From assembly GCA_030148725.1 (NCBI GenBank), contig JASBSU010000013.1, forward strand, positions 62,001 to 126,000: DNA of 64,000 nt, read 5' to 3'. Within the stretch, counting starts at the first letter, position 1, and each line of letters starts with the position of its first letter. The DNA is from Hyphomicrobium sp. (lineage in GTDB: Bacteria; Pseudomonadota; Alphaproteobacteria; Rhizobiales; Hyphomicrobiaceae). This document shows, one piece after another, positions 53,944 through 63,953 of the stretch. The notes beneath the pieces are model-generated. The model was not told the origin of the DNA and did no database searches. It saw nothing but the letters and a program-made list of their open reading frames with translations. A program made the position numbers and the translations under genes.

Positions 53944-55335
53944 ATGTCCGGCTACTATTTCGTCACGATGGCCGCGCTGGTTTTGACGGCCTTCTTCATC
54001 TCTCGTGCCCGGGCGGGACGACTGATCAAGGGCGGCGTCGGCCAGCTGCATTCTCTGCCGAACTACCATGGGCTTTTTGCTGCGTCGGCTGTTTTTGTGC
54101 CGATGCTGGTCATCTATGCCGTTGGCGCGCCGCTATTGGAGCGTTTTGCGGAAACCCAGGCGCTTTCGTTCTTTGGAACCGACGCGGCAAGCGACGCTTT
54201 GCATCGCAACGCCACGCTCCGGGATATTCAAAACCTCGTCGCCGGCCAGTACACGGGCACCCCTGCGGATGCGCTTCTCGAAGCGGCGCGCACTCTGAAA
54301 TCCACTCTCTGGTGGGGCAATGCGCTCATATACGGCGTTGGTGTCCTTGCAGGGCTCCTTGCCATTGGTCTGAGCGTCGGCCGCGTCAGTGCTGCATTCC
54401 GCGCGCGCAATCACTTCGAACGCTTGGTCGTTGTCGTTCTCCTGCTGTGCGCTGCGGTGGCCGTTCTAACGACAATCGGCATTGTGTTCTCGGTGCTATA
54501 CGAGACGATCCGTTTCTTCTTCGACCCCAGTCTAAAGGGAAGGCCGACGGTAACGGAGTTTCTGTTTGGCACGGAATGGAACCCACAGGCGGCGATGCGT
54601 GCCGATCAGGGGGACATCAAGACTGCCTACGGGTTCATTCCCCTACTGACCGGCACTCTCTTGATCACGCTTATCGCAATTGTCGTTGCCGGTCCTTTGG
54701 GCCTGTTCTCGGCCATATACCTCTCGGAATATGCGACCGGTCGCTTTCGGGCGTGGGCGAAGCCAGTGCTTGAGATCCTGGCCGGCATCCCCACTGTCGT
54801 GCTCGGCTTCTTTGCTGCGCTGACCGTCGCGCCTCTGATCCGCGGATGGGGTGCCTACTTCGGTCTCGATGTGGCCTCGGAGTCCGCCCTAGCGGCGGGC
54901 CTTGTGATGGGGATGATGATCATCCCGTTTATCTCGTCGTTGTCCGACGACGTCATCAACTCCGTTCCCCAGTCATTGCGCGATGGCGCATACGCTATGG
55001 GAGCGACCAAATCCGAGACCATCAAGCAGGTCGTGCTTCCCGCTGCGCTGCCAGGAATCGTCTCAGCCTTCATGCTCGCGATAAGTCGTGCCATCGGCGA
55101 GACGATGATTGTCGTTATGGCTGCCGGCCTTGCCGCGAACCTGACCTTCAACCCGCTTGACGCAGTGACCACCATCACCGTGCAGATCAAGACTATTCTC
55201 GTCGGCGATCAGGAGTTCGACAGCGCCAAGACCCTTGCCGCTTTCGCGCTAGGCTTCGTGTTGTTCTTCGTCACCCTCGTTCTCAACATCATCGCGCTGA
55301 CCATCGTTCGCAGGTATCGAGAAGAATATGACTGA
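53944..55335 (+). CDS. pstC: Phosphate ABC transporter permease PstC
   Basis: One of two membrane subunits of the Pst transporter, 463 residues. It has the long N-terminal region (about 1-230) seen in alphaproteobacterial PstC, with helices at 5-25, 40-65 and 125-150. The typical permease domain contains FGLNVASES-like YFGLDVASESALAAGLV and the EAA loop region DGAYAMGATKSETIKQVVLPAALPGI (split), ending with [16 protein letters not shown]. It lies 110 bases after pstS and overlaps pstA by eight bases. Confidence 0.94.
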   Translation: MSGYYFVTMAALVLTAFFISRARAGRLIKGGVGQLHSLPNYHGLFAASAVFVPMLVIYAVGAPLLERFAETQALSFFGTDAASDALHRNATLRDIQNLVAGQYTGTPADALLEAARTLKSTLWWGNALIYGVGVLAGLLAIGLSVGRVSAAFRARNHFERLVVVVLLLCAAVAVLTTIGIVFSVLYETIRFFFDPSLKGRPTVTEFLFGTEWNPQAAMRADQGDIKTAYGFIPLLTGTLLITLIAIVVAGPLGLFSAIYLSEYATGRFRAWAKPVLEILAGIPTVVLGFFAALTVAPLIRGWGAYFGLDVASESALAAGLVMGMMIIPFISSLSDDVINSVPQSLRDGAYAMGATKSETIKQVVLPAALPGIVSAFMLAISRAIGETMIVVMAAGLAANLTFNPLDAVTTITVQIKTILVGDQEFDSAKTLAAFALGFVLFFVTLVLNIIALTIVRRYREEYD

Positions 55336-57061
55336 TATATCAGCCTCGTATGCCGCGCCCACACGGCGTGTCGACGTGACTTCGCCGGCTGCGCAGGCTC
55401 GAATTCGCGCACGCTATCGCCGCGAGAAGCGCTTCAAGCTCTATGGTCTCGTCGCACTTTCACTGGCCGCAGTTTTTGTGGTGGTGCTCATCGGCGACGT
55501 TCTCAGCCGAGGCCTGCCGGCGTTCTGGCAATATTCGTTGGTGCTCGATGTGCCGGTTGACGCTGCTGCTGTGTCCTCCGACGGAAAGGTCGATGAGGCC
55601 AGCATTCGGGCGGCGGATTACTATCCGTTGACGAGAGCGGCACTGGAGGCGGTTTTCCCAGGCGAATTGACCCGTAGCGCACAAAAGCAGCTCGTCCGCC
55701 TTGTGAGTTCCGATGCTGCACAGCCCCTTCGCGACAAGCTAGTCGCGGATCCAGCGCTTGTCGGGACCACCGTCAAGACACGTCTGATCCTCTCGGCGAA
55801 CTCAGACCTTTACTACAAGGGTTCGGGCACGCCGATATCATCTCGCGAAATGCGCGGGATCGCGACCCCGAGTGGAACGTCGGGAGACATCACGATCCTG
55901 ACCTCGGCCAACGACTTCGCAGATGTGTTGGTGGAACTGAAGCAGCGAATTTCTGAACAGGCAAAAGCCCTGCGAGCAGAAGCCGACCGGCTTGAGTTGT
56001 TTGCCGGCGATAGCATAACCGCCAAGGTCAAAGCGCTTCGGGATGAGGCGGCCAAACTCCAGCAGCGCGTTGATCAACCGAAGGTCGAGGAGAAGCTCGA
56101 CAACAAAATGCCGAGCCTTCTGGTCGCCATCGATGGTGGTCTGGTGAAGATCAACACGCTCAGCGACGTCTCAGCCAGAGGAACAGTGCTTCTTCCGCTG
56201 CAATCAACGGCGGATGCAAAACCAGGCACTTGGAAGCTCGTCACCTACGAGACGCCAGAAAGCAACCGCAAGGTAAGCGACCAGGAGGTAGCATTTCTGG
56301 AGCGCTTGAAGGAGCTGAACCACGTTGAGCGCTCGTTCAACTGGACGTTTTTGACGGCCGGCGACAGCCGGGAGCCGGAACTGGCAGGAATTCGCGGTGC
56401 TCTAGTTGGCACTGCTCTCACACTCTTGATCACGCTCGTGCTATGCCTTCCGATCGGCGTGATGGCGGCCATTTACCTTGAGGAGTTCGCTCGTAAGGGT
56501 CGGTTGACTGATCTCATAGAGGTCAACATCAACAACCTCGCTGCGGTGCCTTCGATTGTGTTCGGCCTGCTCGGTCTGGCTGTCTTTCTCAACTTCTTCG
56601 GGATGCCGCGGTCCGCTCCTCTCGTAGGTGGCATCACGCTCGGGCTGCTCGTCCTTCCGACGATCATCATTGCGGCCCGCGCGGCCCTGAAGGCAGTCCC
56701 TCCGTCGATCAAGGAGGCCGCGCTTGGAGTAGGTGCCTCGCATCAGCAGGCGATCTTCCATCATGTCCTGCCGCTCGCGATGCCCGGCATCATGACCGGA
56801 ACGATCATCGGTATGGCGCACGCCCTCGGCGAGACGGCACCGCTATTGATGATCGGTATGATCGCCTTCATCGTCGACGTGCCACATGGCTTCACCGATG
56901 CGGCCACCGTGCTTCCCGTCCAGATCTATCTCTGGTCCGATCTGCCTGAGGTGGCCTTCAAGTCCAAGACAGCAGCGGCGATCATCGTGCTGCTGATGTT
57001 CCTTTTCGTTATGAACGGCGCAGCGATCTGGCTACGCAAAAGATTCGAGAGACGTTGGTAG
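55328..57061 (+). CDS. pstA: Phosphate ABC transporter permease PstA (long form)
   Basis: The second membrane subunit, 577 residues. It is much longer than E. coli PstA because residues about 60-350 form a large periplasmic insertion after the first helix (DUF3333-type N-terminal domain), including a coiled-coil-like [12 protein letters not shown] and [16 protein letters not shown]. The C-terminal permease part has the EAA region [25 protein letters not shown] and [11 protein letters not shown]. The start ATG overlaps the pstC end by eight bases. Confidence 0.94.
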   Translation: MTDISASYAAPTRRVDVTSPAAQARIRARYRREKRFKLYGLVALSLAAVFVVVLIGDVLSRGLPAFWQYSLVLDVPVDAAAVSSDGKVDEASIRAADYYPLTRAALEAVFPGELTRSAQKQLVRLVSSDAAQPLRDKLVADPALVGTTVKTRLILSANSDLYYKGSGTPISSREMRGIATPSGTSGDITILTSANDFADVLVELKQRISEQAKALRAEADRLELFAGDSITAKVKALRDEAAKLQQRVDQPKVEEKLDNKMPSLLVAIDGGLVKINTLSDVSARGTVLLPLQSTADAKPGTWKLVTYETPESNRKVSDQEVAFLERLKELNHVERSFNWTFLTAGDSREPELAGIRGALVGTALTLLITLVLCLPIGVMAAIYLEEFARKGRLTDLIEVNINNLAAVPSIVFGLLGLAVFLNFFGMPRSAPLVGGITLGLLVLPTIIIAARAALKAVPPSIKEAALGVGASHQQAIFHHVLPLAMPGIMTGTIIGMAHALGETAPLLMIGMIAFIVDVPHGFTDAATVLPVQIYLWSDLPEVAFKSKTAAAIIVLLMFLFVMNGAAIWLRKRFERRW

Positions 57062-57077
57062 GAATTCAGCAGAGGCA

Positions 57078-57902
57078 ATGATGCATACCATGGTCGACAA
57101 GCACGCCGACGCGGTCGTGCACGCTAAAGTGGCTGTTGGACTTCCGACGCCGAAGGTCAGCGCTAAGGACGTCAACGTCTACTACGGAGAGAAGCGTGCT
57201 CTGCAGGACGTGTCGGTAGATATACCCGATCGCGGCGTGATGGCCTTCATCGGCCCCTCCGGCTGCGGCAAATCCACGTTCCTGCGGTGCATCAACCGCA
57301 TGAACGACACGATCCCGATCTGCCGCGTGACCGGTAAGATCACTATCGACGACCGGGACATTTACGACCCGAAGCTCGACGTCGTTCAGCTTCGCGCCCG
57401 CGTCGGCATGGTGTTCCAGAAGCCGAACCCGTTCCCGAAGTCCATTTACGAGAACGTCGCCTACGGTCCGCGCATCCACGGCCTCAGTCACTCAAAGGCC
57501 GATCTCGACGAGATTGTTCAGTCGAGCCTCGAGAAGGCCGGCCTTTGGAATGAGGTCAAAGACCGTCTGAATGACAGTGGCACGGGAATGTCCGGAGGCC
57601 AGCAGCAGCGCCTGTGCATCGCCCGCGCCATCGCGGTGAACCCTGAGGTAATCCTCATGGACGAGCCTTGCTCGGCGCTCGACCCGATCGCCACGGCGAG
57701 GATCGAGGAGCTCATCGAACAACTTCGCAAGAACTTCTGTATCATCATCGTGACCCACTCGATGCAGCAGGCCGCGCGCGTCTCGCAGCGCACCGCATTC
57801 TTCCACCTTGGCAGCCTTGTCGAAGAGGGAGTGACGACCGAAATTTTCACCAACCCGAAAGACAAACGCACGCAGGACTACATAACCGGGCGGTTCGGCT
57901 GA
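57078..57902 (+). CDS. pstB: Phosphate ABC transporter ATPase PstB
   Basis: The ATPase of the Pst transporter, 274 residues. Walker [20 protein letters not shown] (split at about 58-76), the Q-loop [13 protein letters not shown], signature [16 protein letters not shown], Walker [13 protein letters not shown] and the switch [11 protein letters not shown] are all present. Two consecutive ATG codons open the frame at 57078 with GAGG near. It ends 90 bases before phoU. Confidence 0.97.
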   Translation: MMHTMVDKHADAVVHAKVAVGLPTPKVSAKDVNVYYGEKRALQDVSVDIPDRGVMAFIGPSGCGKSTFLRCINRMNDTIPICRVTGKITIDDRDIYDPKLDVVQLRARVGMVFQKPNPFPKSIYENVAYGPRIHGLSHSKADLDEIVQSSLEKAGLWNEVKDRLNDSGTGMSGGQQQRLCIARAIAVNPEVILMDEPCSALDPIATARIEELIEQLRKNFCIIIVTHSMQQAARVSQRTAFFHLGSLVEEGVTTEIFTNPKDKRTQDYITGRFG

Positions 57903-57991
57903 TGCTGCGCACCCTCCTCCCCTTTGGTCGCCAGCAGGCGGCGGCCCCTAAACCCTCAGCCAGCATCCCCCGTCCGGCAGGAGAGAATCCT

Positions 57992-58702
57992 ATGAACGAG
58001 CACACCGTAAAATCATACGAAGAAGAGCTGGCGCTGCTCGACAAGAAGATTGCTCAAATGGGCGGACTGGCGGAGCAGCTGCTCGGCCAGGCACTTGGAG
58101 CGCTTGAGCGCCGCGACCCGCGCCTCGCCGAAGACGTCGTCCTCGCCGACAAGCAGATCGACACGCTGGAGCGGGAGATCGAGGAGCAGGTGATCTCCAT
58201 GATTGCCCGTCGCCAGCCGATGGCTGACGACTTGCGTCACATCATGGGCGCGCTGCGCATCACCACCGACCTCGAGCGCATCGGCGATCTTGCCAAGAAC
58301 ATCGCCAAGCGCGCGCTCGCCATCGCCGACGAGTCCCATCCCAAGCCGCTGATGTCCGGCATCCGCCACATGGTGGAGCTGGCGCTGCATCAGCTGAAGG
58401 AAGTGCTCGACGCTTACGCTGAACGCGACGCCGACAAGGCGCTCTCGGTCTGGCGCAACGACGCGCAGATCGACGCCATGTACAACTCGCTGTTCCGCGA
58501 GCTGCTGACCTACATGATGGAGGATCCGCGCAACATCGGCATCTCCACCCATCTGCTGTTCGGCGCCAAGAACATCGAGCGCGTCGGAGACCACACCACC
58601 AACATCGCCGAGACGGTGCACTTCCTGGTCCGCGGCTTCAACATCGCCGACGACCGTCCCAAGGACGATCAGACCAGCTCGACGTTGATTTCAGGAACCT
58701 GA
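57992..58702 (+). CDS. phoU: Phosphate regulatory protein PhoU
   Basis: Links the Pst transporter to PhoR and represses the Pho regulon when phosphate is plentiful. The 236-residue all-helical protein shows the two-repeat pattern of PhoU: VVLADKQIDTLEREIEEQVISMIARRQP and the metal-binding [16 protein letters not shown], then in the second half NIERVGDHTTNIAETVHFLV. The ATG at 57992 has AGGAG nine bases upstream; the frame runs further up without similarity. It stops 10 bases before phoB. Confidence 0.96.
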   Translation: MNEHTVKSYEEELALLDKKIAQMGGLAEQLLGQALGALERRDPRLAEDVVLADKQIDTLEREIEEQVISMIARRQPMADDLRHIMGALRITTDLERIGDLAKNIAKRALAIADESHPKPLMSGIRHMVELALHQLKEVLDAYAERDADKALSVWRNDAQIDAMYNSLFRELLTYMMEDPRNIGISTHLLFGAKNIERVGDHTTNIAETVHFLVRGFNIADDRPKDDQTSSTLISGT

Positions 58703-58712
58703 GAGGGCGAGG

Positions 58713-59411
58713 TTGGCAAACCGAATGTCTGCAAGGGTTCTCATCGTTGAGGACGAAGCGCCGCTCGCGGAGATGCTGCGCTACAACCTCGAGTCCGAGG
58801 GCTTTCGCGTTTCGCATGCCGAGACAGGCGAAGAGGCGCTTCTCCTACTTGACGAAGAGCGCCCCGACCTCGTTGTGCTCGACTGGATGCTTCCCGGCGT
58901 GTCGGGCATCGAGCTCTGCCGCCGGCTGCGCTCCAAGCCGGATTCCCGCAACGTGCCGATCCTCATGCTGACGGCGCGCGGCGAGGAAAGCGACCGTATC
59001 CGCGGTCTGTCGACCGGCGCCGACGACTATGTCGTCAAGCCGTTCTCGCTGCCCGAGCTTATGGCGCGCGTGAAGGCCATTCTGCGTCGTGCTTCACCCG
59101 ACCGCGTCGCCGAGGTTCTGAAAATCGGCGACATCGAGCTTGATCGCGCAGCCCATCGCGTTACCCGCGGCCTGCGCCAGGTGCGCCTCGGGCCGACGGA
59201 ATTTCGCCTCCTCGAATTCCTCATGGAAAGCTCAGGGCGAGTGCTCTCGCGCACCCAGCTGCTTGACGGCGTTTGGGGACGCGATGCCTTCGTCGACGAG
59301 CGCACGGTTGACGTCCACATCGGCCGCCTGCGTAAGGCGCTGATCCGCGGCAACGAGCGTGATCCGATCCGCACGGTTCGCTCCGCCGGTTACGTCTTCG
59401 GCGAGACCTGA
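58713..59411 (+). CDS. phoB: Phosphate-regulon response regulator PhoB
   Basis: Activates the Pho regulon by binding Pho boxes. The 232-residue protein has a receiver (IVEDEAPLAEML, phosphoacceptor Asp in VVLDWMLPGVSG, LTARGEE, VKPFSLPEL) and a winged-helix OmpR-type domain (LGPTEFRLLEFLMESSGRVLSR and RTVDVHIGRLRKAL). The first start is a TTG at 58713 with AGAGGG five bases before it; ATG 58725 is an alternative. It closes the phoR-pst-phoU-phoB block. Confidence 0.95.
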   Translation: MANRMSARVLIVEDEAPLAEMLRYNLESEGFRVSHAETGEEALLLLDEERPDLVVLDWMLPGVSGIELCRRLRSKPDSRNVPILMLTARGEESDRIRGLSTGADDYVVKPFSLPELMARVKAILRRASPDRVAEVLKIGDIELDRAAHRVTRGLRQVRLGPTEFRLLEFLMESSGRVLSRTQLLDGVWGRDAFVDERTVDVHIGRLRKALIRGNERDPIRTVRSAGYVFGET

Positions 59412-59503
59412 CCGCTCCTCCATCAGCCCGGAACGCCTGATCGCGTGCGCGCCCAAGGCGACGCGCCCGCGCCTTTCCACGCAGAAAGCATCCGCCCAAG
59501 CAG

Positions 59504-59531
59504 AAAAAAAGCGCGGGTTGATCCCGCGCTT
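59504..59531 (-). terminator. Intrinsic terminator of gcrA
   Basis: AAGCGCGGG and CCCGCGCTT form a 9-bp stem around a five-base loop, and on the minus strand the stem is followed by a run of seven T. It lies 36 bases past the gcrA stop and also stands in the path of phoB, convergent with gcrA. Confidence 0.85.
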
Positions 59532-59566
59532 CAATTCTTCTTGGCTTAGTGCCGCAGCGACCGCTT

Positions 59567-60103
59567 TTATGCGGTTTCTTTGCGCGGGAGTGTGATGTCG
59601 AGTGCATGGATTTCCACGCCCTCGCGCTCGCGGCGGCGAGCTTGCGGGGGTTGGAACGCTCGACGGGCGTGGAACTCGCAGTACGGCAAGCCGGGGACCT
59701 TGTTCTTGCCGCAGAAATGGAAATCAGACATTTGCGGATCACCGATCGGCCAGCGGCAGCTGCATTCGGTGAGTGTCTGGATCGTTTTGCGCTCCGAGGC
59801 CGGAATGACCATCTCTTCCACCGGCGGCACGTAAACATCCGCCTCCTGGTAGAGGGCCCGGAACGCCGGATTGCCCTGGGCCGCAAAGCGCGTCTTCGCC
59901 ATGCGCTTGGAAGCCATCCGCGGGCGCGGCCTGTGGCTCTTCATGCGCGAGGTCGTCGCGCGTCCCGACAGGCCAAGCCGATGAACCTTGCCGATCACGG
60001 CGTTGCGGGTGACGCTGCCAAGCCGCCCGGCGATCTGGCTTGCACTCAAGCCCTCACCCCAAAGCTTCTTCAGCAGTTCCACGCGCTCATCAGTCCAAGC
60101 CAT
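59567..60103 (-). CDS. gcrA: Cell-cycle regulator GcrA
   Basis: A sigma70-associated transcription regulator specific to Alphaproteobacteria, acting at CcrM-methylated promoters. The 178-residue protein begins MAWTDERVELLKKLWGEGLSAS, split at 1-22, with an HTH QIAGRLGSVTRNAVIGKVHRLGLSGR. The C-terminal domain has CSCRWPIGDP and FHFCGKNKVPGLPYCEFH, the sigma-binding region with its Cys residues. A palindrome overlaps the ribosome site region at 60115-60129. Confidence 0.97.
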   Translation of the reverse strand: MAWTDERVELLKKLWGEGLSASQIAGRLGSVTRNAVIGKVHRLGLSGRATTSRMKSHRPRPRMASKRMAKTRFAAQGNPAFRALYQEADVYVPPVEEMVIPASERKTIQTLTECSCRWPIGDPQMSDFHFCGKNKVPGLPYCEFHARRAFQPPQARRREREGVEIHALDITLPRKETA

Positions 60104-60114
60104 AAATTCTCGCT

Positions 60115-60129
60115 CCCTGAGTATCAGGG
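60115..60129. promoter_or_regulatory. Palindrome overlapping the gcrA ribosome-binding site
   Basis: CCCTGA-GTA-TCAGGG is a perfect 15-base inverted repeat whose downstream arm on the minus strand is part of the AGGGAG Shine-Dalgarno of gcrA. It could be an operator or an RNA hairpin masking the ribosome site. Confidence 0.5.
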
Positions 60130-60653
60130 GCGCGCGCCAAGGCGCACACCGATTGACATTCGGAACAGACGACGGCGCGACGCGGAGCGTGCGGGGACGC
60201 TACGACGAACGCGACAAGCCGATGCCTGCCCGGTTACGGGACGCTTTACTGAGGATGACGCACACTGAACGCGCTTGACGTGAAGCGCGAATTCGACCGA
60301 GCGTTCAAGTGGTTCGCTGAGTCGTGTCGGGGCTACTCACAGAGGAACATGCGCAGAGCGCGAGACCTCGTGCCGCGACAGGGACCAACCTACAACAGGC
60401 AGAATTGGGCCTACAAGATCGACGGTTAGCCCCTCGGGGCATCCCACGGGACAGGTGGTATATTCGCAACATGCAACGCTGGTCCCCGTGACCGTTTTGC
60501 CTGCGAATGCGGGCTGCCTCGGCGCGCAGCGACGTTGGCCGTGCGGCAATCCCCATTACTCTCAAACAGTCCCCACGATTCGCGCCGACCGTGGCGCGAA
60601 GGCCGGCTCGGCAAACGTGTGGCCTGAAATCCAGGCATCTGCCGCCCGTTCCG
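60130..60653. other. Non-coding stretch between gcrA and the argD promoter
   Basis: The 524 bases hold no convincing gene. The longest plausible frame is 60280-60429 (49 codons from a GTG, Arg-rich, no ribosome site). No tRNA-like or other RNA structure was recognised. Confidence 0.5.
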
Positions 60654-60682
60654 TTGACAGAATTGACGCGCGCGCGTATTTA
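60654..60682 (+). promoter_or_regulatory. Sigma-70-type promoter for argD
   Basis: TTGACA (60654-60659) is a perfect -35 and TATTTA (60677-60682) an acceptable -10, with an exact 17-base spacer. It lies 78 bases before the argD start codon and directly upstream of a leader terminator. Confidence 0.75.
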
Positions 60683-60695
60683 CAGCCCTTCACTG

Positions 60696-60718
60696 GCCGC
60701 CGCGGAGGCGGCTTTTTT
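60696..60718 (+). terminator. Leader terminator between the argD promoter and argD
   Basis: GCCGCC-GCGGA-GGCGGC forms a six-bp GC stem followed by TTTTTT. It begins 14 bases after the -10 hexamer, so a transcript from that promoter would meet it within about 30 nucleotides, before the argD ribosome site (GAGGAG at about 60745). It could attenuate argD, or end an upstream transcript. Confidence 0.7.
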
Positions 60719-60759
60719 AGTTTCCAGCGACGCTTCGCTGCTTGAGGAGTGGGCCAGAG

Positions 60760-62001
60760 ATGTCCGCGTCCTTGGCCGCCTCGGATCCCTCGATCAAGGC
60801 TGCTGCACAGACAACCGGCCCATCCCCTGCTGTCATGGGCACCTACGCGCGCCAGAACCTCGTCTTTGCGAGGGGCGAAGGCGCATGGCTCATCACTGCC
60901 GCAGGCGACCGCTATCTCGACGTAGCGTCCGGCATTGCGGTCAACGTGCTGGGGCACGCACACCCGCGCCTCGTCGCGGCGCTCACCGAGCAAGCCGAGA
61001 AGCTCTGGCATACCTCTAACCTCTATCGTGTAGAGGGCCAGGAGCGGCTTGCCGAACGCCTCGTCGGTGTCACGTTCGCGGACAAGGTCTTCTTCTGTAA
61101 CTCCGGCGCCGAGGCCTGCGAGGCTGCGATCAAGGCAGCGCGCCGCTACCATTTCGTCGCCGGCAACCCCGATCGCTGGCGCATCATCGCGTTCTCGGGC
61201 GCCTTCCACGGCCGCACGCTCGCGACCATTGCCGCCGGGGGAAACCCGAAATACCTCGAAGGTTTCGGCCCTCCCGTTGAAGGGTTCGACCACGTGCCGT
61301 TTGGCGATCTCGCGGCGACCGAGCAGGCTATCGGGCCCGAGACGGCCGCCATCATGATCGAGCCGACGCAGGGCGAAGGCGGTGTCAACATCGCCAGCGC
61401 TGAGTTCCTGCAGGGCTTGCGCGCGCTGTGCGACAAGCACGGGCTGCTGCTCGTGCTTGACGAAGTGCAGTGCGGCATGGGCCGCTCCGGCAAGCTCTTC
61501 GCGCACGAATGGGCCGGCATCACGCCGGACCTCATGGCGATCGCCAAAGGCATCGGTGGCGGCTTCCCGCTCGGCGCTCTGCTAGCGACGGAGAAGGCCG
61601 CGCAAGGATTGACGCCCGGCACGCATGGGTCGACGTTCGGTGGCAATCCGCTGGCGACGGCGGTTGGCTGCGCGGTGCTGGATGCGGTCCTCGAACCCGG
61701 TTTCCTTGATGCCGTCCGGCAGAAGGAACTGCGTTTGAAACAGGCGCTCGCCGCCGTGAAGGATGCCCATCCCGATCTCGTCGAGGAAGTGCGCAGCCAA
61801 GGCCTCCTCACCGGCATCAAGGTCAAAGTCGCACCCGCCGAGGTCGTCAAGGCAGCACTCGCCGAGAAGCTGCTCGTCGCCGGCGCCTCCGACAACGTCG
61901 TACGCGTCCTGCCGCCTCTCAACATCGCCGACGAGGAGATCGCCGAAGCCGCGCAGCGCTTGTCGCGCGCCCTCGATCGACTGTCGCCCCCCGCAACCTG
62001 A
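60760..62001 (+). CDS. argD: Acetylornithine aminotransferase
   Basis: A PLP enzyme of arginine biosynthesis, also able to act on succinyldiaminopimelate in lysine synthesis. The 413-residue protein has [21 protein letters not shown] split at about 46-66, [17 protein letters not shown], the cofactor [17 protein letters not shown], and the Lys in [17 protein letters not shown]. The ATG at 60760 has GAGGAG ten bases before it; a TTG at 60742 is less likely. It heads an argD-argF-hslO series. Confidence 0.95.
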   Translation: MSASLAASDPSIKAAAQTTGPSPAVMGTYARQNLVFARGEGAWLITAAGDRYLDVASGIAVNVLGHAHPRLVAALTEQAEKLWHTSNLYRVEGQERLAERLVGVTFADKVFFCNSGAEACEAAIKAARRYHFVAGNPDRWRIIAFSGAFHGRTLATIAAGGNPKYLEGFGPPVEGFDHVPFGDLAATEQAIGPETAAIMIEPTQGEGGVNIASAEFLQGLRALCDKHGLLLVLDEVQCGMGRSGKLFAHEWAGITPDLMAIAKGIGGGFPLGALLATEKAAQGLTPGTHGSTFGGNPLATAVGCAVLDAVLEPGFLDAVRQKELRLKQALAAVKDAHPDLVEEVRSQGLLTGIKVKVAPAEVVKAALAEKLLVAGASDNVVRVLPPLNIADEEIAEAAQRLSRALDRLSPPAT

Positions 62002-62034
62002 TTTCCAGATCCAACGTCAGCCGGCCGGAGTGCT

Positions 62035-62982
62035 ATGGCCACGAAATCGCGAACCGTTTCTGAGCCCAGACATTTTCTCGACCTCGATGTCCTCGACGCA
62101 GCGACGCTGCGCAAGATCATCGACATGGCGCACGCCATGAAGAAGGCCGGCAAGAAGACGCCATCGAAATACAAGCCGGACGGCATCGACGAGAAGACGC
62201 TGGCGATGATTTTCGAGAAGCCGTCGACGCGCACCCGCGTGTCGTTCGACGTCGCCATGCGCCAACTCGGCGGCCAGACGCTATCGCTCAACAACACCGA
62301 CCTGCAGCTCGGTCGCGGTGAATCGATCGCCGACACCGCGCGCGTCCTGTCCCGCTATATCGACGCCGTGATGATCCGCGCCAATTCGCATCAGACGCTC
62401 CTCGATCTCGCGAAATACGCAACGGTGCCGGTCATCAATGGCCTCACCGACAGGAGCCATCCCTGCCAGGTGATGGCCGACATCCAGACCTTCGAAGAGC
62501 ACAAGGGACCGATCAAAGGTCGCTCGGTGGCCTGGATCGGCGACGGCAACAACGTCGCCGTTTCGTGGATGCACGCGGCCGTACGTTTCGGCTTCGAGCT
62601 GCGGGTTGCTTGCCCTGACGAGCTGCGCCCCGAACGCGAAGCGGTCGACTGGGTGAAGCGGGAGAAAGGCGCCGTCAGCTACACGAGCGATGCGACGAAG
62701 GCCGTTCGCGGTGTCGATTGCGTCGTGACCGACACCTGGGTGTCGATGGGCCAGACCGACGCCGCGCGCCGCAAGAAAATGCTCGAGCCCTATAGCGTCG
62801 ACGCCAGCCTCATGAAGGCCGCCGACAAGGATGCGATCTTCATGCACTGCCTCCCCGCCTATCGCGGCAAGGAGGTGACCGAGGACGTCATCGACGGTCC
62901 GCAGTCCGTTGTATTCGACGAGGCAGAGAACCGCCTGCACGCACAGAAGGCGATCCTCGCCTGGTGCCTGGGAGTATCGTGA
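62035..62982 (+). CDS. argF: Ornithine carbamoyltransferase
   Basis: Makes citrulline from ornithine and carbamoyl phosphate. The 315-residue protein shows the carbamoyl-phosphate motif [12 protein letters not shown] (about 62-73), [11 protein letters not shown] with [20 protein letters not shown] and the ornithine-binding HCLPAYRG. It follows argD by 33 bases and its stop TGA shares its A with the hslO start (TGATG). Confidence 0.97.
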   Translation: MATKSRTVSEPRHFLDLDVLDAATLRKIIDMAHAMKKAGKKTPSKYKPDGIDEKTLAMIFEKPSTRTRVSFDVAMRQLGGQTLSLNNTDLQLGRGESIADTARVLSRYIDAVMIRANSHQTLLDLAKYATVPVINGLTDRSHPCQVMADIQTFEEHKGPIKGRSVAWIGDGNNVAVSWMHAAVRFGFELRVACPDELRPEREAVDWVKREKGAVSYTSDATKAVRGVDCVVTDTWVSMGQTDAARRKKMLEPYSVDASLMKAADKDAIFMHCLPAYRGKEVTEDVIDGPQSVVFDEAENRLHAQKAILAWCLGVS

Positions 62983-63953
62983 TGGCCGACGCGCCGGCGA
63001 CGCAGATCCGCAAGACGCCTGGCGACGATGATCTTGTGCTGCCGTTCCGCACCGAGCGCTCCGGCATCATCGGCCGCCTCGTGCGCCTGGGGCCGGCCAT
63101 AGATGAAATTCTCTCCCACCATGCAGCGCCCGTTCCCGTCTCGCAGGCATTGGGTGAAGCCGTAGCGTTGACTGCTCTGCTCGGCACCGCCCTCAAGATC
63201 GACGGCAAGCTGACGCTGCAGACCAAGACGGATGGCCTGTTGGATTTTCTCGTCGTCAGCTACGAGACCCCCGGGCGGCTGCGGGGTTATGCGCGTTACG
63301 ACAAGCGCCGCCTGTCGGCCGGTGAGGACATCGACCAGCGCGCCCTTTTGGGCGAAGGCCACCTCGCGATCACCATCGACCAGGGCGAGGATATGGAGCG
63401 CTATCAGGGCATCGTGGCGCTCGATGGCGACGGCATCGGCGAGGCTGCGCTGAGCTATTTCCGCCAGTCGGAGCAGCTGCCTTCGTTCTTGCGCCTCGCG
63501 GTGGCGCGTCACTACACAGCCGGCGAGAACGGAGCGCCCGGCCGCTGGCAATGGCGCGCTGGCGGCCTTCTCGTTCAGCATCTGGCGCGCGACGGCGGCA
63601 TCGAGGCTGCCGTTGAGACGTCGGAGGAAGACGAAGACATCCTCGGCGACACCGATGATGATTGGGAGCGCACGCGCATCCTCGCGTCGACTGTCGAGGA
63701 TCACGAGCTTCTCGACCCTACGCTCGCGCCGGAACGTCTTTTGTACCGGCTATTTCACGAAGAGGGCGTGCGCGCCTTCCCCTCAGCACATGTCGAAGCT
63801 TTCTGTCGCTGCTCGCGCGAGCGCGTCCACGCGTTCCTGACGAGCTTTGGTGCAGCGGAACTCGCTGACATGCGCGAGCCAGACGGCTCGATCTCCGTCA
63901 CGTGCGAATTCTGCACCAAGAACTATCGCTTCGCGCCAGACGAGATCGCCTGA
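62982..63953 (+). CDS. hslO: Redox-regulated chaperone Hsp33
   Basis: An oxidation-activated holdase chaperone of 323 residues. The N-terminal domain contains LGEAVALTALLGTALKIDGKLTLQ split at about 52-75. The C-terminal zinc site is CRCSRERV (CxC) with CEFCTKNYRF (CxxC), the redox switch. The start ATG overlaps the argF stop by one base. The extended acidic linker (EEDEDILGDTDDDWE) at about 215-229 is longer than in E. coli. It ends 47 bases before the window edge. Confidence 0.95.
   Translation: MADAPATQIRKTPGDDDLVLPFRTERSGIIGRLVRLGPAIDEILSHHAAPVPVSQALGEAVALTALLGTALKIDGKLTLQTKTDGLLDFLVVSYETPGRLRGYARYDKRRLSAGEDIDQRALLGEGHLAITIDQGEDMERYQGIVALDGDGIGEAALSYFRQSEQLPSFLRLAVARHYTAGENGAPGRWQWRAGGLLVQHLARDGGIEAAVETSEEDEDILGDTDDDWERTRILASTVEDHELLDPTLAPERLLYRLFHEEGVRAFPSAHVEAFCRCSRERVHAFLTSFGAAELADMREPDGSISVTCEFCTKNYRFAPDEIA

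Noticed and set aside
60280-60429. A 49-codon frame from a GTG in the gap between gcrA and argD.
   Set aside because: It has no ribosome-binding site, its product is Arg-rich without a recognised motif, and nothing supports translation.
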